From MGBC163016 sp964518575 (GTDB lineage: Bacteria; Actinomycetota; Coriobacteriia; Coriobacteriales; Eggerthellaceae), in assembly GCA_964518575.1 (NCBI GenBank), contig CAZFGW010000016.1:1-47131 (forward strand): a stretch of DNA of 47,131 nucleotides. Reading direction: 5' to 3'. The stretch's first letter is position 1. The number at the start of each line of letters is the position of its first letter. Positions 15,608-23,529 of the stretch are shown piece after piece. The position numbers and the translations under genes are program-made. The notes beneath the pieces were generated by a model. That model was not told the origin of the DNA. It did not search any database and saw only the letters and a program-made list of their open reading frames with translations.

Positions 15608-16512
15608 GCGTGTGGTTGTGCTCGGGACAGGGCGCACAAAAGCCGAGCATGGGGAAAGACCTCCTGGTGCTTGGCGAAGTTGCGCACACCTTCGCCACGA
15701 TGTCGAAGATCATCGGAATCGATTTGGTGAAACTCACCGAAGACGGCACGCAAGATGAAATCAATCAGCCCGAAGCGGCGCAGGCGCTCACCATGGCGGT
15801 GTCCGTCGGCGTCGGTCGGGCGCTTTCTGCGCGCGGATACCATCCCGACGCCGTGATCGGCTTTTCTCTTGGTCAAATCTCGGCACTCGTATTGACCGAC
15901 ATCCTCTCGTTGGAAGACGCCACGCGCCTTTTGAAAGTGCGCTCTACCGCTATGGCGAAAGCGTGCGAAGAGGTCGAAGGCGGCATGGTCGCCCTTATGG
16001 GCGCAAGCCTTGATGAGGCAACCGAACTCTGCGCCGAAGCGGCAAACGGCGAGGTACTTGTCTGCGCGAATCACAACGCACCCGGACAGATTGTGATCTC
16101 CGGACAGACCGCGGCGCTCGAACGCGCGCAGCAACTTTGGAAAGACCAGGGAAAGCGATCGAAAATGCTTGCAACCGCAGGCGCGTTCCATAGCCCCCTG
16201 ATGGCAAACGCCGCCGACGAAGTCCGCGCGTTCTGCACAACGCTCACCTTCCAAGAACCCGCAGTTACGCTTGTCTGCAACACCGATGCGAAGCCTTTTG
16301 TAGTGGCGGAAGCCGCCGAACGCCTCGGAAGACAAGTCGAAAGCGGCGTGCTGTTCGAACAGAGCGTGCGTGCGATGATCGACGCGGGCGAAACCGAGTT
16401 CATCGAGGTGGGCTTCGGAGGCGTTCTCACCAATCTGGTCAAGCGTATCGACGCGGACACCACACGGCACCCCATCGGAACGTTCGACCAGTTCAGCGCC
16501 TTTGTCGGCTAG
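15604..16512 (+). CDS. fabD: Malonyl-CoA:ACP transacylase
   Basis: About 302 residues; loads malonate from CoA onto ACP. SVWLCSGQGAQKPSMGKDL opens the fold. The nucleophile elbow reads GFSLGQ (Ser near residue 87) where the family normally has GHSLGE, so both the residue before Ser and the one after Gly are changed. The catalytic His is present in GAFHSPLM and the C-terminal EVGFGGVLTNLVKRI block is normal. ATG 15604 overlaps the fabK stop; ATG 15589 is an in-frame alternative. It belongs to the fab operon. Confidence 0.93.
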   Translation: MSVWLCSGQGAQKPSMGKDLLVLGEVAHTFATMSKIIGIDLVKLTEDGTQDEINQPEAAQALTMAVSVGVGRALSARGYHPDAVIGFSLGQISALVLTDILSLEDATRLLKVRSTAMAKACEEVEGGMVALMGASLDEATELCAEAANGEVLVCANHNAPGQIVISGQTAALERAQQLWKDQGKRSKMLATAGAFHSPLMANAADEVRAFCTTLTFQEPAVTLVCNTDAKPFVVAEAAERLGRQVESGVLFEQSVRAMIDAGETEFIEVGFGGVLTNLVKRIDADTTRHPIGTFDQFSAFVG

Positions 16513-16596
16513 ATAGCAAGCCACTTTTCCCCTATAATCCAGCCTTACCATCAGGTAATACTGATCTAAAACCATACCCGAATAGATAGGTCAACC

Positions 16597-17358
16597 ATGG
16601 TCGAAACCGAATCATTCGAACCGTGCGCACTCGTTACCGGTGCAAGCCAAGGCATCGGGGCAGCCATCGCCGAGAAGCTGGCATCGTGCGGATTCAATGT
16701 CGTCATCAACCACCGCAGCGCATCGAGCGCAGCGAATGCAGAGGCGCTCGCACAAAGCATCAGCGAGCAATATGGCGTCACGGCATCTGTCGAGTGCGCC
16801 GATGTCTCTTCGTATGACGAAACGAAAGACATGGTCGATCGCATCAAGGCGGCGTTTGGACGCATCGATGTTCTGGTCAACAACGCGGGCATCACGCGTG
16901 ACGGGCTTTTGATGCGCATGAGCGAAGAGCAGTTCGCCTCCGTTATACAAACCAATCTCACGGGTGCCTTCAACTGCATGCGCCACATCGCGCCCATCAT
17001 GGTCAAGCAACGCCGTGGTCGCATTATCAACATCTCGAGCGTCGTCGGGCTGTACGGCAACGCCGGTCAGGTGAACTACGCGGCTTCGAAAGCGGGTATC
17101 ATCGGCATGACCAAAGCGACTGCCAAAGAGCTTGGCAGCAGAAACATCACCGTCAATGCCATCGCGCCTGGCTTCATCCAAACGGCGATGACCGAAGCAC
17201 TTGACGAGCAAGCACAGCAGGCACTTTCCGGACAAATCGCACTCAAACGTCTGGGAACGCCTAAGGACGTTGCTGAAGCCGCCGCGTTTCTCGCCCTCGA
17301 TGGTGCATCATATATAACAGGACAAGTTCTTTGTGTAGATGGAGGCATTTCCCTATGA
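16597..17358 (+). CDS. fabG: 3-oxoacyl-ACP reductase
   Basis: 253-residue short-chain dehydrogenase: cofactor loop TGASQGIG (residues 14-21), NNAG motif, catalytic Ser in INISSVVG and YAASK (Tyr near 160), and the closing PKDVAEAAAFLALDGASYITGQVLCVDGG. It uses NADPH to reduce 3-ketoacyl-ACP. An 84-nt gap separates it from fabD and contains a TATAAT (16533-16538) without a good -35, so a weak internal promoter is possible. The stop overlaps fabF (ATGA). Confidence 0.96.
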   Translation: MVETESFEPCALVTGASQGIGAAIAEKLASCGFNVVINHRSASSAANAEALAQSISEQYGVTASVECADVSSYDETKDMVDRIKAAFGRIDVLVNNAGITRDGLLMRMSEEQFASVIQTNLTGAFNCMRHIAPIMVKQRRGRIINISSVVGLYGNAGQVNYAASKAGIIGMTKATAKELGSRNITVNAIAPGFIQTAMTEALDEQAQQALSGQIALKRLGTPKDVAEAAAFLALDGASYITGQVLCVDGGISL

Positions 17359-18683
17359 GTCCTCACGCAAGCGCAGCTCTGTCGCAAACGGGCGAAGAGA
17401 ATTACATGCCGCTTCACCGCGTCGTCATCACCGGCATGGGCGCGGTATCCCCCGCCGGCATCGGTGTTGACGCGCTTTTCGAAAGCGCTGTCGCGGGCAA
17501 GAACTGCATCAGCAAGCTTTCCACTGACGTTTCCGAAGCGGTCAACGTCCACACCGCGGGACTCATCCCCGATTTCGATCCGATTGCTCTGGGGCTGACA
17601 AAAAAGCAGGCACGGCGCTGGGAGAAGTTCGTCCAATATGCCGTAGTCGCCTCGGATGAGGCAATGCGCGCGGCTGGTCTTGTCGAAGAGGATGACGAAG
17701 AGGGCTTCACGCTTTCAAACGACGTGGACGCCACCCGGTTCGCCGTCTTGTTCGGCAGCGGCATCGGCGGCATGGACATCTTCGAAGCGGAGTGCGTCAA
17801 ACTCCACGAAAAGGGAGCGAAGCGCGTCAATCCCCTGTTCATCCCCACGATGATCTCGAACATCGCAGCCGGCGAGCTGGCTATCAGATACGGACTCAAG
17901 GGCGAGTGCAGCAACTGTGTCGTCGCCTGCGCAACGGGTACGCAATGCATCGGTGATGCCTATCGGCTCATCCGGTTCGGTCTTGCCGACCTCGCTCTTG
18001 CGGGCGGTTCCGAGGAGTCGATCAGCAACGTCTCGATCGCCGGATTCTCCAACTTGGGTGCCCTGACCCACTCCGATGATCCGGATCACTCATCGATGCC
18101 CTTCGATATTGATCGCGCTGGTTTCGTTGCGGGCGAAGGTGCGGGTGCGGTCGTTCTGGAGTCCCTCGAAAGCGCACGTGCGCGCGGTGCGCATATCATC
18201 GCGGAAGTCGTCGGATTCGGCGCTACCGGCGATGCCTACCACATTACGAGTCCCGACCCAACGGGCGAAGGCGTGGTTCGCGCGATGCAGCAAGCTCTCG
18301 ACGAGGCAGGTATGGCGCCTGAAGACATCGGACACCTGAACGCCCACGGCACTTCAACGGTAATCAACGACACCACCGAGGCACGGGCATTCTGCGCCTT
18401 GCAGGGCGTCGACTTCTCGGAGATCCCCGTCACCTCCACCAAGGGCATGACCGGTCACATGCTGGGTGCTGCGGGTGCAATCGAAGCCATCGTGACAGCG
18501 CTTTCTGTGGCGCACGACCTCGTTCCGCCGACCGTCGGGTTCCGCAACCCCGATCCGGAATGCAAGGTGACTGTTTTGACCGAGGCGAAGCGGGACTATC
18601 CTCAGCGCGTTGCCCTTTCGAACTCCATCGGGTTCGGCGGTCACAACGCAACGCTTGCCATCGCGCCCTATCAGGAGGCATAA
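17355..18683 (+). CDS. fabF: 3-oxoacyl-ACP synthase II
   Basis: 442-residue condensing enzyme. The active Cys is in CVVACATGTQCIGDA (near residue 191), with the two histidines in NAHGTSTVINDTTE (near 328) and GMTGHMLGAAGAIE (near 366), giving the Cys-His-His triad of elongating ketosynthases. A 17-residue N-terminal tail precedes PLHRVVITGMGAVSPAG. I kept ATG 17355 because GGAGG lies 9 nt upstream and the start overlaps fabG; ATG 17406 would give the minimal domain. No fabH is present in the window. Confidence 0.95.
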   Translation: MSPHASAALSQTGEENYMPLHRVVITGMGAVSPAGIGVDALFESAVAGKNCISKLSTDVSEAVNVHTAGLIPDFDPIALGLTKKQARRWEKFVQYAVVASDEAMRAAGLVEEDDEEGFTLSNDVDATRFAVLFGSGIGGMDIFEAECVKLHEKGAKRVNPLFIPTMISNIAAGELAIRYGLKGECSNCVVACATGTQCIGDAYRLIRFGLADLALAGGSEESISNVSIAGFSNLGALTHSDDPDHSSMPFDIDRAGFVAGEGAGAVVLESLESARARGAHIIAEVVGFGATGDAYHITSPDPTGEGVVRAMQQALDEAGMAPEDIGHLNAHGTSTVINDTTEARAFCALQGVDFSEIPVTSTKGMTGHMLGAAGAIEAIVTALSVAHDLVPPTVGFRNPDPECKVTVLTEAKRDYPQRVALSNSIGFGGHNATLAIAPYQEA

Positions 18684-18684
18684 C

Positions 18685-19152
18685 ATGAGCGAAGTCGTAT
18701 TTCCCTGCGCGCAAGACGGCGTGCTTGAGTTGCTCCCCCACCGCGACCCGTTCGTTTGGGTCACGCGCATTCTTTCATGCGAACCGGGTGAGCATATTGT
18801 CGCAGAGCTGGACATCGATCCCGAACTGCCGCTTTTCAAGGGGCACTTCCCGGGATATCCGGTATTCCCTGGCGTGCTGATCATGGAGGCGCTCGCGCAG
18901 GCATCATGCTGCTGCCTCATGGCTGCCCCCGACCGCGCCACAAGCGTGGGCTATCTCACCGGCATCGATAAGGCGAAATTCCGCGAGACCGTGCATCCGG
19001 GCGACACGATCACTCTGGAGGCAACCATTATCAAGGCGGGCAAGCGCTTCTGCAAGGCAGAGGTCAAGGCGTTCAAGGGCGAAAAGCTCGTCGCCGAGGC
19101 GAACCAGAGCTACATCATGGCGCCCGCAGAGGTGAATGAGGCTTCAAACTAA
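18685..19152 (+). CDS. fabZ: 3-hydroxyacyl-ACP dehydratase
   Basis: 155-residue hot-dog-fold dehydratase. LLPHRDPFVWVTRI, the catalytic His in GHFPGYPVFPGVLIMEALAQ and the Glu 14 residues later are the FabZ signature. A Cys-rich patch (ASCCCLMA) follows the active site. It starts one base after the fabF stop with AGGAGG upstream. It dehydrates 3-hydroxyacyl-ACP before the FabK step. Confidence 0.96.
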   Translation: MSEVVFPCAQDGVLELLPHRDPFVWVTRILSCEPGEHIVAELDIDPELPLFKGHFPGYPVFPGVLIMEALAQASCCCLMAAPDRATSVGYLTGIDKAKFRETVHPGDTITLEATIIKAGKRFCKAEVKAFKGEKLVAEANQSYIMAPAEVNEASN

Positions 19153-19197
19153 GCGTCGCCACGGCGCGCTTTTGAGGTATCTTGAAAGGAAAGCACG

Positions 19198-21693
19198 TTG
19201 GATCCCGATAGGTATTACGAGTACTCAGACTTCAAAACGATGGACATCCCCTCGCCGCTCGCGACGGACACCCCCTATGCGATCGCGTCTGAGGAGGAGG
19301 GCGAATCGCCCGAGGCGCTGGACACGATCTTCGTACTCGATCAGCTCAACATAACGCGTCCGGGGACAATTCTCGCCGTCGGCTTCGGCACGCCTTTGCG
19401 CAATGTCGTGCGCGCAGCGAAGGCGGCAAACATCGAGCCGCTTTTCGTGACGGGAACCGAGGACAAGCACCGTGGCTTCACCTTCGGAGGTTCGGTGAAT
19501 GTCGTCCACATCGGGAAGCGCTTCGACGAAAAGCTCTTCACCAACGAGTACGCCGTTCTGACCGCCGCTCGTTCGATGGGCGCGCGAACCATTCTTTGGA
19601 TCAACAAGCAGCAGCCGAGTAATCTGTTGCGCGCTGAGGCGAAACGGCAAGACATTCTCCTTCTGAGTCCGGCGAACATCGGGCAGAACTATACCACCTG
19701 GAAATGGGAGCTCACCGACACCTCCCCGGAAGCGGCGATGGATAACGTGACGCCAATCGTGTGGAGCGCATGCCCGCACTGTGGCTTCACGCATTCACGC
19801 GCACATATCGAAAAGGGAGGCTGGATCTGCCCCACCTGCGGCAAACTCTACCGCATGACATCCGATGAGCGGATCGCCAGCATCTTCGACGCCAATAGTT
19901 TCCAGGAGCTCGGCACCGATATCGAACAGAAAAACCCGCTCGACTACCCCGGGTTCGATGATGTGATCGCACGGGCATGCGAGAAGAGCGGCTTTGAGGA
20001 AGGCATCCGCACCGGCATCGCTTCCCTCGAAGGCATTGAGGTTGCAGCCGCCATCATGGAACCGACTTTCATGATGGCATCCATGGGTTATGTGGTGGGC
20101 GAAAAGCTCACACGCCTGATCGAGCAGGCAACCGCGGCAAGGCTGCCGCTCGTGATCTTCTGTGCATCGGGTGGTGCACGCATGCAAGAAGGACTTGTTT
20201 CCCTCATGCAAATGGCGAAGGTGTCCGCCGCGCTTGAAGCGCATGACCGCGCGGGGCTGCTCTTCATCTCGGTCATCACCGACCCGACGACGGGCGGCGT
20301 TACCGCTTCTTTCGCCACCTTGGGCGACATCATCCTCGCCGAGCCGGGGGCTCTCTTCGGCTTTGCGGGCAGACGCGTTATCCAAGACACCATCAAGCAG
20401 ACCCTTCCCGATGATTTCCAAAGCGCGGAGTTCGCTCTCGAACATGGACTGATCGACGCCATTGTTGAGCGACATGAGCTCAGAAGCACGCTGGGAAATC
20501 TCCTGCGCCTGAGCGGGTATGAGCAGAAAAGCGCACACACTGGGACGCTTCCCGCAAATGCGCAGCTCGTCGAATACAGCAAGTCTGCTTCCGTGATCGC
20601 TCCGGGTGTGACAGAAGGTGATGCGTCGGCGCCCTTAGTAGACAGTACGGATGAAGGCGAAGAGCCCACGGATGTCGAAAGCACCACCTCCGCTGACGCC
20701 GCAGGCGAAAACGCACCCGCAACTTTCGCTGGCTTCCAGATTCCCGCGCCCCTCAAAGGCTTGATCGACGGCATCGCGGATCTCGCGGGCAGCGTGGGAA
20801 ATGCGGTCAGCCAACAAACTTCAGCCGCAGGGCTTTGGTGGGCGCTGCGCAATCAGAGCGTTCCCGATGCGCCGGGCGTCAAGCCGGCAACGCATCAATC
20901 GTCGAAAGAGGACAATCCCGCATGGGTGAACGTGCAGTTGGCGCGCAATCCCCATCGTCCGACCTCGCTCTATTACATCCGCTCCATCGTCGATGGCTTC
21001 ATCGAGCTGCATGGCGACCGGACATTCGCTGACGACCGCGCCATCGTGGGTGGCTTGGGCACGATCGACGGCAAGCCAGTGACCATCATCGCTGAAGAAA
21101 AGGGTGCTGACCTCAAAAGCCGGATCGCCCATAATTTCGGCAGCCCCGAACCGGAGGGTTATCGCAAAGCAATGCGGCTCATGCTGCAGGCGCAGAAATT
21201 CGGGCGTCCGATCGTGTGTTTCGTTGATACCCAAGGCGCGTTTTGCGGCAAAGAAGCGGAAGAGCGCGGCATGGGCGGCGCCATCTCGGAGAGCCTGAAA
21301 CTGCTTGCAGGGCTTACCGTGCCCGTGGTCGCTGTGATTCTTGGCGAAGGGGGATCGGGCGGCGCGTTAGCGCTTGCCGTCGCCAACCGCGTTGCGATGC
21401 TTGAGCATGCCGTGTATTCCGTACTCTCTCCCGAAGGGTTCGCCAGCATTTTGTGGAAGGATGGATCGCGCGCGCCCGAAGCGGCAGCGGTCATGAAGAT
21501 GAGCGCTGCGGATGCCTGCGCAATGGGCATCATTGAGGATGTGATTCCCGAAGGACAGGCGCCGGCGCATGAGAACCCCGATCAAGCGGCAGCAGCCGTG
21601 TGGGTTTATATTGCAGATGCACTCAATGACCTTGAGCAGTTGAGCGAAGATGAATTACGCGAACAGCGCTACCGTCGCTTCCGCGCGTTTTAG
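19198..21693 (+). CDS. accDA: Fused acetyl-CoA carboxylase carboxyltransferase beta-alpha with unknown N-terminal domain
   Basis: 831-residue single chain joining AccD and AccA, which together transfer CO2 from carboxybiotin to acetyl-CoA. Residues about 190-215 form the AccD zinc ribbon (CPHCG ... CPTCG). About 225-445 is the beta domain, with the oxyanion segment CASGGARMQEGL and DPTTGGVTASFA. About 450-560 is a Ser/Ala/Glu-rich linker, and about 565-831 is the alpha domain (FVDTQGAFCGKEAEERG, ILGEGGSGGALALAVANRV). An extra N-terminal block of roughly 185 residues (GTILAVGFGTPLRNVVRAAK, SVNVVHIGKRFDE) is not part of either subunit as I know them. TTG 19198 follows AAAGGA at a normal distance. 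accB and accC are not in the window. Confidence 0.93.
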   Translation: MDPDRYYEYSDFKTMDIPSPLATDTPYAIASEEEGESPEALDTIFVLDQLNITRPGTILAVGFGTPLRNVVRAAKAANIEPLFVTGTEDKHRGFTFGGSVNVVHIGKRFDEKLFTNEYAVLTAARSMGARTILWINKQQPSNLLRAEAKRQDILLLSPANIGQNYTTWKWELTDTSPEAAMDNVTPIVWSACPHCGFTHSRAHIEKGGWICPTCGKLYRMTSDERIASIFDANSFQELGTDIEQKNPLDYPGFDDVIARACEKSGFEEGIRTGIASLEGIEVAAAIMEPTFMMASMGYVVGEKLTRLIEQATAARLPLVIFCASGGARMQEGLVSLMQMAKVSAALEAHDRAGLLFISVITDPTTGGVTASFATLGDIILAEPGALFGFAGRRVIQDTIKQTLPDDFQSAEFALEHGLIDAIVERHELRSTLGNLLRLSGYEQKSAHTGTLPANAQLVEYSKSASVIAPGVTEGDASAPLVDSTDEGEEPTDVESTTSADAAGENAPATFAGFQIPAPLKGLIDGIADLAGSVGNAVSQQTSAAGLWWALRNQSVPDAPGVKPATHQSSKEDNPAWVNVQLARNPHRPTSLYYIRSIVDGFIELHGDRTFADDRAIVGGLGTIDGKPVTIIAEEKGADLKSRIAHNFGSPEPEGYRKAMRLMLQAQKFGRPIVCFVDTQGAFCGKEAEERGMGGAISESLKLLAGLTVPVVAVILGEGGSGGALALAVANRVAMLEHAVYSVLSPEGFASILWKDGSRAPEAAAVMKMSAADACAMGIIEDVIPEGQAPAHENPDQAAAAVWVYIADALNDLEQLSEDELREQRYRRFRAF

Positions 21694-21751
21694 CTCCCTC
21701 TTCGCTAACCATTACTCTTCGTCATCCCTTGCCGCACCATCCTGCGGGCAC

Positions 21752-21782
21752 AAAAAAACGCGGGGGCGAAAACACCCCCGCG
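21752..21782 (-). terminator. Terminator of the Mop/TOBE gene
   Basis: On the minus strand CGCGGGGG pairs with CCCCCGCG around an 8-nt loop and is followed by seven T. Without a T-tract on the plus side it would stop fab operon transcripts only weakly. Confidence 0.9.
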
Positions 21783-21808
21783 CATGCAACAACAATGGTG
21801 CAGAAAAC

Positions 21809-22252
21809 CTACTCCGTATCAGGCATGAAATCGGGCGTGGTCACATCTACGTCAACCTTGGACACAACAGCGGTAACGGTGTCGCCCGCTTTGATATCAA
21901 GGTCGGTTGCCTGTTGCTTGGTAACCTTGCCGTATACCTTCAGCATACCGGGGGTCTCGACAACGATAACTTCACCATCAGGTGCGGTCTCGATATCAAC
22001 AACCTTGCCCGTGAACTGATCGAAGCTGTCAGACGGATCGAGCCCATCGCTCGACTTCACAAATTTAACAGCATCTTCGTTGAACAGTACGTGACCGGGG
22101 CGACCTTGCGCCATATCGCGATCGGTAACAACCGTGGTTGGAACTTGTGCGTGAATCATCTCATTCTCGACAAGAACGCCAACCAATGCTGTTGAGCCGG
22201 TGGTATCGATAGTCTCAATGTTGCCTTTGAATATATTTCTCGTAGAAGCCAT
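21809..22252 (-). CDS. Two-domain Mop/TOBE (molbindin-like) protein
   Basis: 147 residues, apparently two tandem Mop/TOBE beta-barrel units: residues about 4-66 (NIFKGNIETIDTTGSTALVG ... VPTTVVTDRDMA) and about 78-140 (FTGKVVDIETAPDGEVIVVE ... VTKQQATDLDIKAGDTVTAV). Isolated Mop domains bind molybdate or tungstate. Here the family call rests on the second unit, which fits well; the first is more divergent. ATG 22252 has AAAGGAAAC upstream (ATG 22270 is less likely). It is monocistronic, ends at its own terminator and diverges from the riboswitch-controlled genes. Molybdate storage or a sensory role are both possible. Confidence 0.6.
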   Translation of the reverse strand: MASTRNIFKGNIETIDTTGSTALVGVLVENEMIHAQVPTTVVTDRDMAQGRPGHVLFNEDAVKFVKSSDGLDPSDSFDQFTGKVVDIETAPDGEVIVVETPGMLKVYGKVTKQQATDLDIKAGDTVTAVVSKVDVDVTTPDFMPDTE

Positions 22253-22459
22253 GATCGTTTCCTTTCTCAATTGCTCTTGAGGACTCTTCTATCATACGAA
22301 CCACCTTTCCCCGCTTCCGCTGGGTGGCGATATGTTGCCATCGCGTAAGGACCTCGCATGATTCATGTCAAAAATGCGGGAAGCGCATGCGGAACGCATT
22401 TGAAAACGCCGACGTCAGAGCCCTCTTGGACAAACGAGGGGCGCGCGAAAAAACATGCA

Positions 22460-22484
22460 ATGTATGACTTGAAAAATCATACAT
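22460..22484. promoter_or_regulatory. Dyad operator candidate upstream of the cobalamin riboswitch
   Basis: ATGTATGA and TCATACAT form a perfect 8-bp inverted repeat with a 9-nt spacer that contains the -35-like TTGAAA (22469-22474). It lies about 25 bp before the riboswitch and roughly 210 bp from the divergent Mop gene, so a protein regulator could act on either. The half-sites resemble the E. coli NikR half-sites GTATGA/TCATAC, but that operator has a 16-nt spacer. The remainder of 22253-22459 shows nothing I recognise. Confidence 0.5.
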
Positions 22485-22510
22485 ATTCATTACCATGGAA
22501 ATACTGAATG

Positions 22511-22700
22511 GTTCCTTTTGGTTTAAGCGAGCTTTAAGAAAGGTCGGTCTAACTTAAAGCCGCCTCGGGGAATGCGGGTGAGAATCCTGCGCTGTACCAG
22601 TAACCGTATAGTCATTCAAGGTGTTTGCTGACGTGCTCTTTAACTACAGCGTGCGTGCCTTGGATGCGAAGTCGGAGTACCGAGCCATACGACCGGAACC
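22511..22700 (+). promoter_or_regulatory. Cobalamin riboswitch
   Basis: The closing stem GGTTCC (22511-22516) pairs with GGAACC (22695-22700). Inside is the conserved core GGGGAAT ... GGGTGAGAATCC ... GCTGTACCAGTAACCGTA (about 22565-22610) and a B12 box AGTCGGAGTACCGAGCC (about 22670-22686). The switch ends 11 nt before the AGAGG ribosome site of the DUF4430 gene and no intrinsic terminator follows, so control is probably at translation initiation. Binding of cobalamin should reduce expression of the downstream surface proteins. Confidence 0.85.
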
Positions 22701-22720
22701 CTGGAAGAAAGAGGTCGAAA

Positions 22721-23413
22721 TTGAGCTCGAAACGAGCGGTCTTTGGCGCGGGTATTGCGCTGTGCGCCCTGTTCATCTGTATTGGTGTTGCGCTGGTGGT
22801 CAATACTGCCTTGGCAACCGACAATCCTAAATCAACACTCCCCGATGCGAATCAAACAAGCATCGCGGCAACTGCTGTCGCTGAAGTAGAAGGTGATGGC
22901 GAAAGTGCCACCGCAACTGAGGGCACGGAAGATCAAAACTTGCAGGAGCTGTGTGCGCTTCCGCTTGCGGATGGCACTTCCGCTTCGCAAACACCCTCGA
23001 CAGCAGAAGGCAACGCCGCGCCTTCCAATCCGGCACGCATCGGCACGATCAGCATCAACTGCACAACCGCCCTTGACCATGCTGACAGCCTTGCATCCGG
23101 CATTCTTCAGAAGCTGCCTGCAAATGGCTATCTCCTTGCACCTTCGCAAATCGAGATCACTGAGGGAGCATCCGCTTTCGATACGCTCAAACAGGCATGC
23201 CTGATGGCAGGAATCCCGATCGATTATTCGGAAGGACCCTTTGGAGGGTCAGCCTATGTGCGCAGCATCGGACCGATCGGCGAATTCGATTGCGGTCCTG
23301 AATCAGGATGGACCTTCACCGTCAACGGGCAGATGATCTTCAGCAGCGCATCTGATTACAAGATGCAGCCGGGCGATGTACTCGTCTGGTCCTATTCCTG
23401 CGGTCTGAACTGA
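22721..23413 (+). CDS. DUF4430 (transcobalamin C-terminal-like) exported protein
   Basis: About 230 residues. A signal peptide or N-terminal anchor (SSKRAVFGAGIALCALFI followed by VALVV, ending ALA-TDN) precedes a low-complexity Thr/Ala/Glu-rich linker (about 35-100). The C-terminal domain (GTISINCTTALDHADSL ... SAFDTLKQACLMAGIPIDYS ... SGWTFTVNGQMIF ... LVWSYSCGLN) matches the DUF4430 fold, which forms the beta domain of intrinsic factor and transcobalamin. TTG 22721 follows GAGG at 6 nt. An earlier in-frame codon lies inside the riboswitch and is rejected. Riboswitch control and domain type point to corrinoid binding at the cell surface. Confidence 0.82.
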   Translation: MSSKRAVFGAGIALCALFICIGVALVVNTALATDNPKSTLPDANQTSIAATAVAEVEGDGESATATEGTEDQNLQELCALPLADGTSASQTPSTAEGNAAPSNPARIGTISINCTTALDHADSLASGILQKLPANGYLLAPSQIEITEGASAFDTLKQACLMAGIPIDYSEGPFGGSAYVRSIGPIGEFDCGPESGWTFTVNGQMIFSSASDYKMQPGDVLVWSYSCGLN

Positions 23414-23529
23414 CCCGCATATGCGCCTGTGCGCGCAACTGCATTCTGCACTTTCTAGAGCTTGCAATTCCAACGGCACGAACGAATCCGCATGGTGGCG
23501 GGTTCGATAACAAAAAGGGGGAAAGAAAC

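Noticed and set aside
22625..22720. Upstream extension of the DUF4430 reading frame
   Set aside because: It lies inside the cobalamin riboswitch; TTG 22721 with a proper ribosome site and signal peptide is the credible start.
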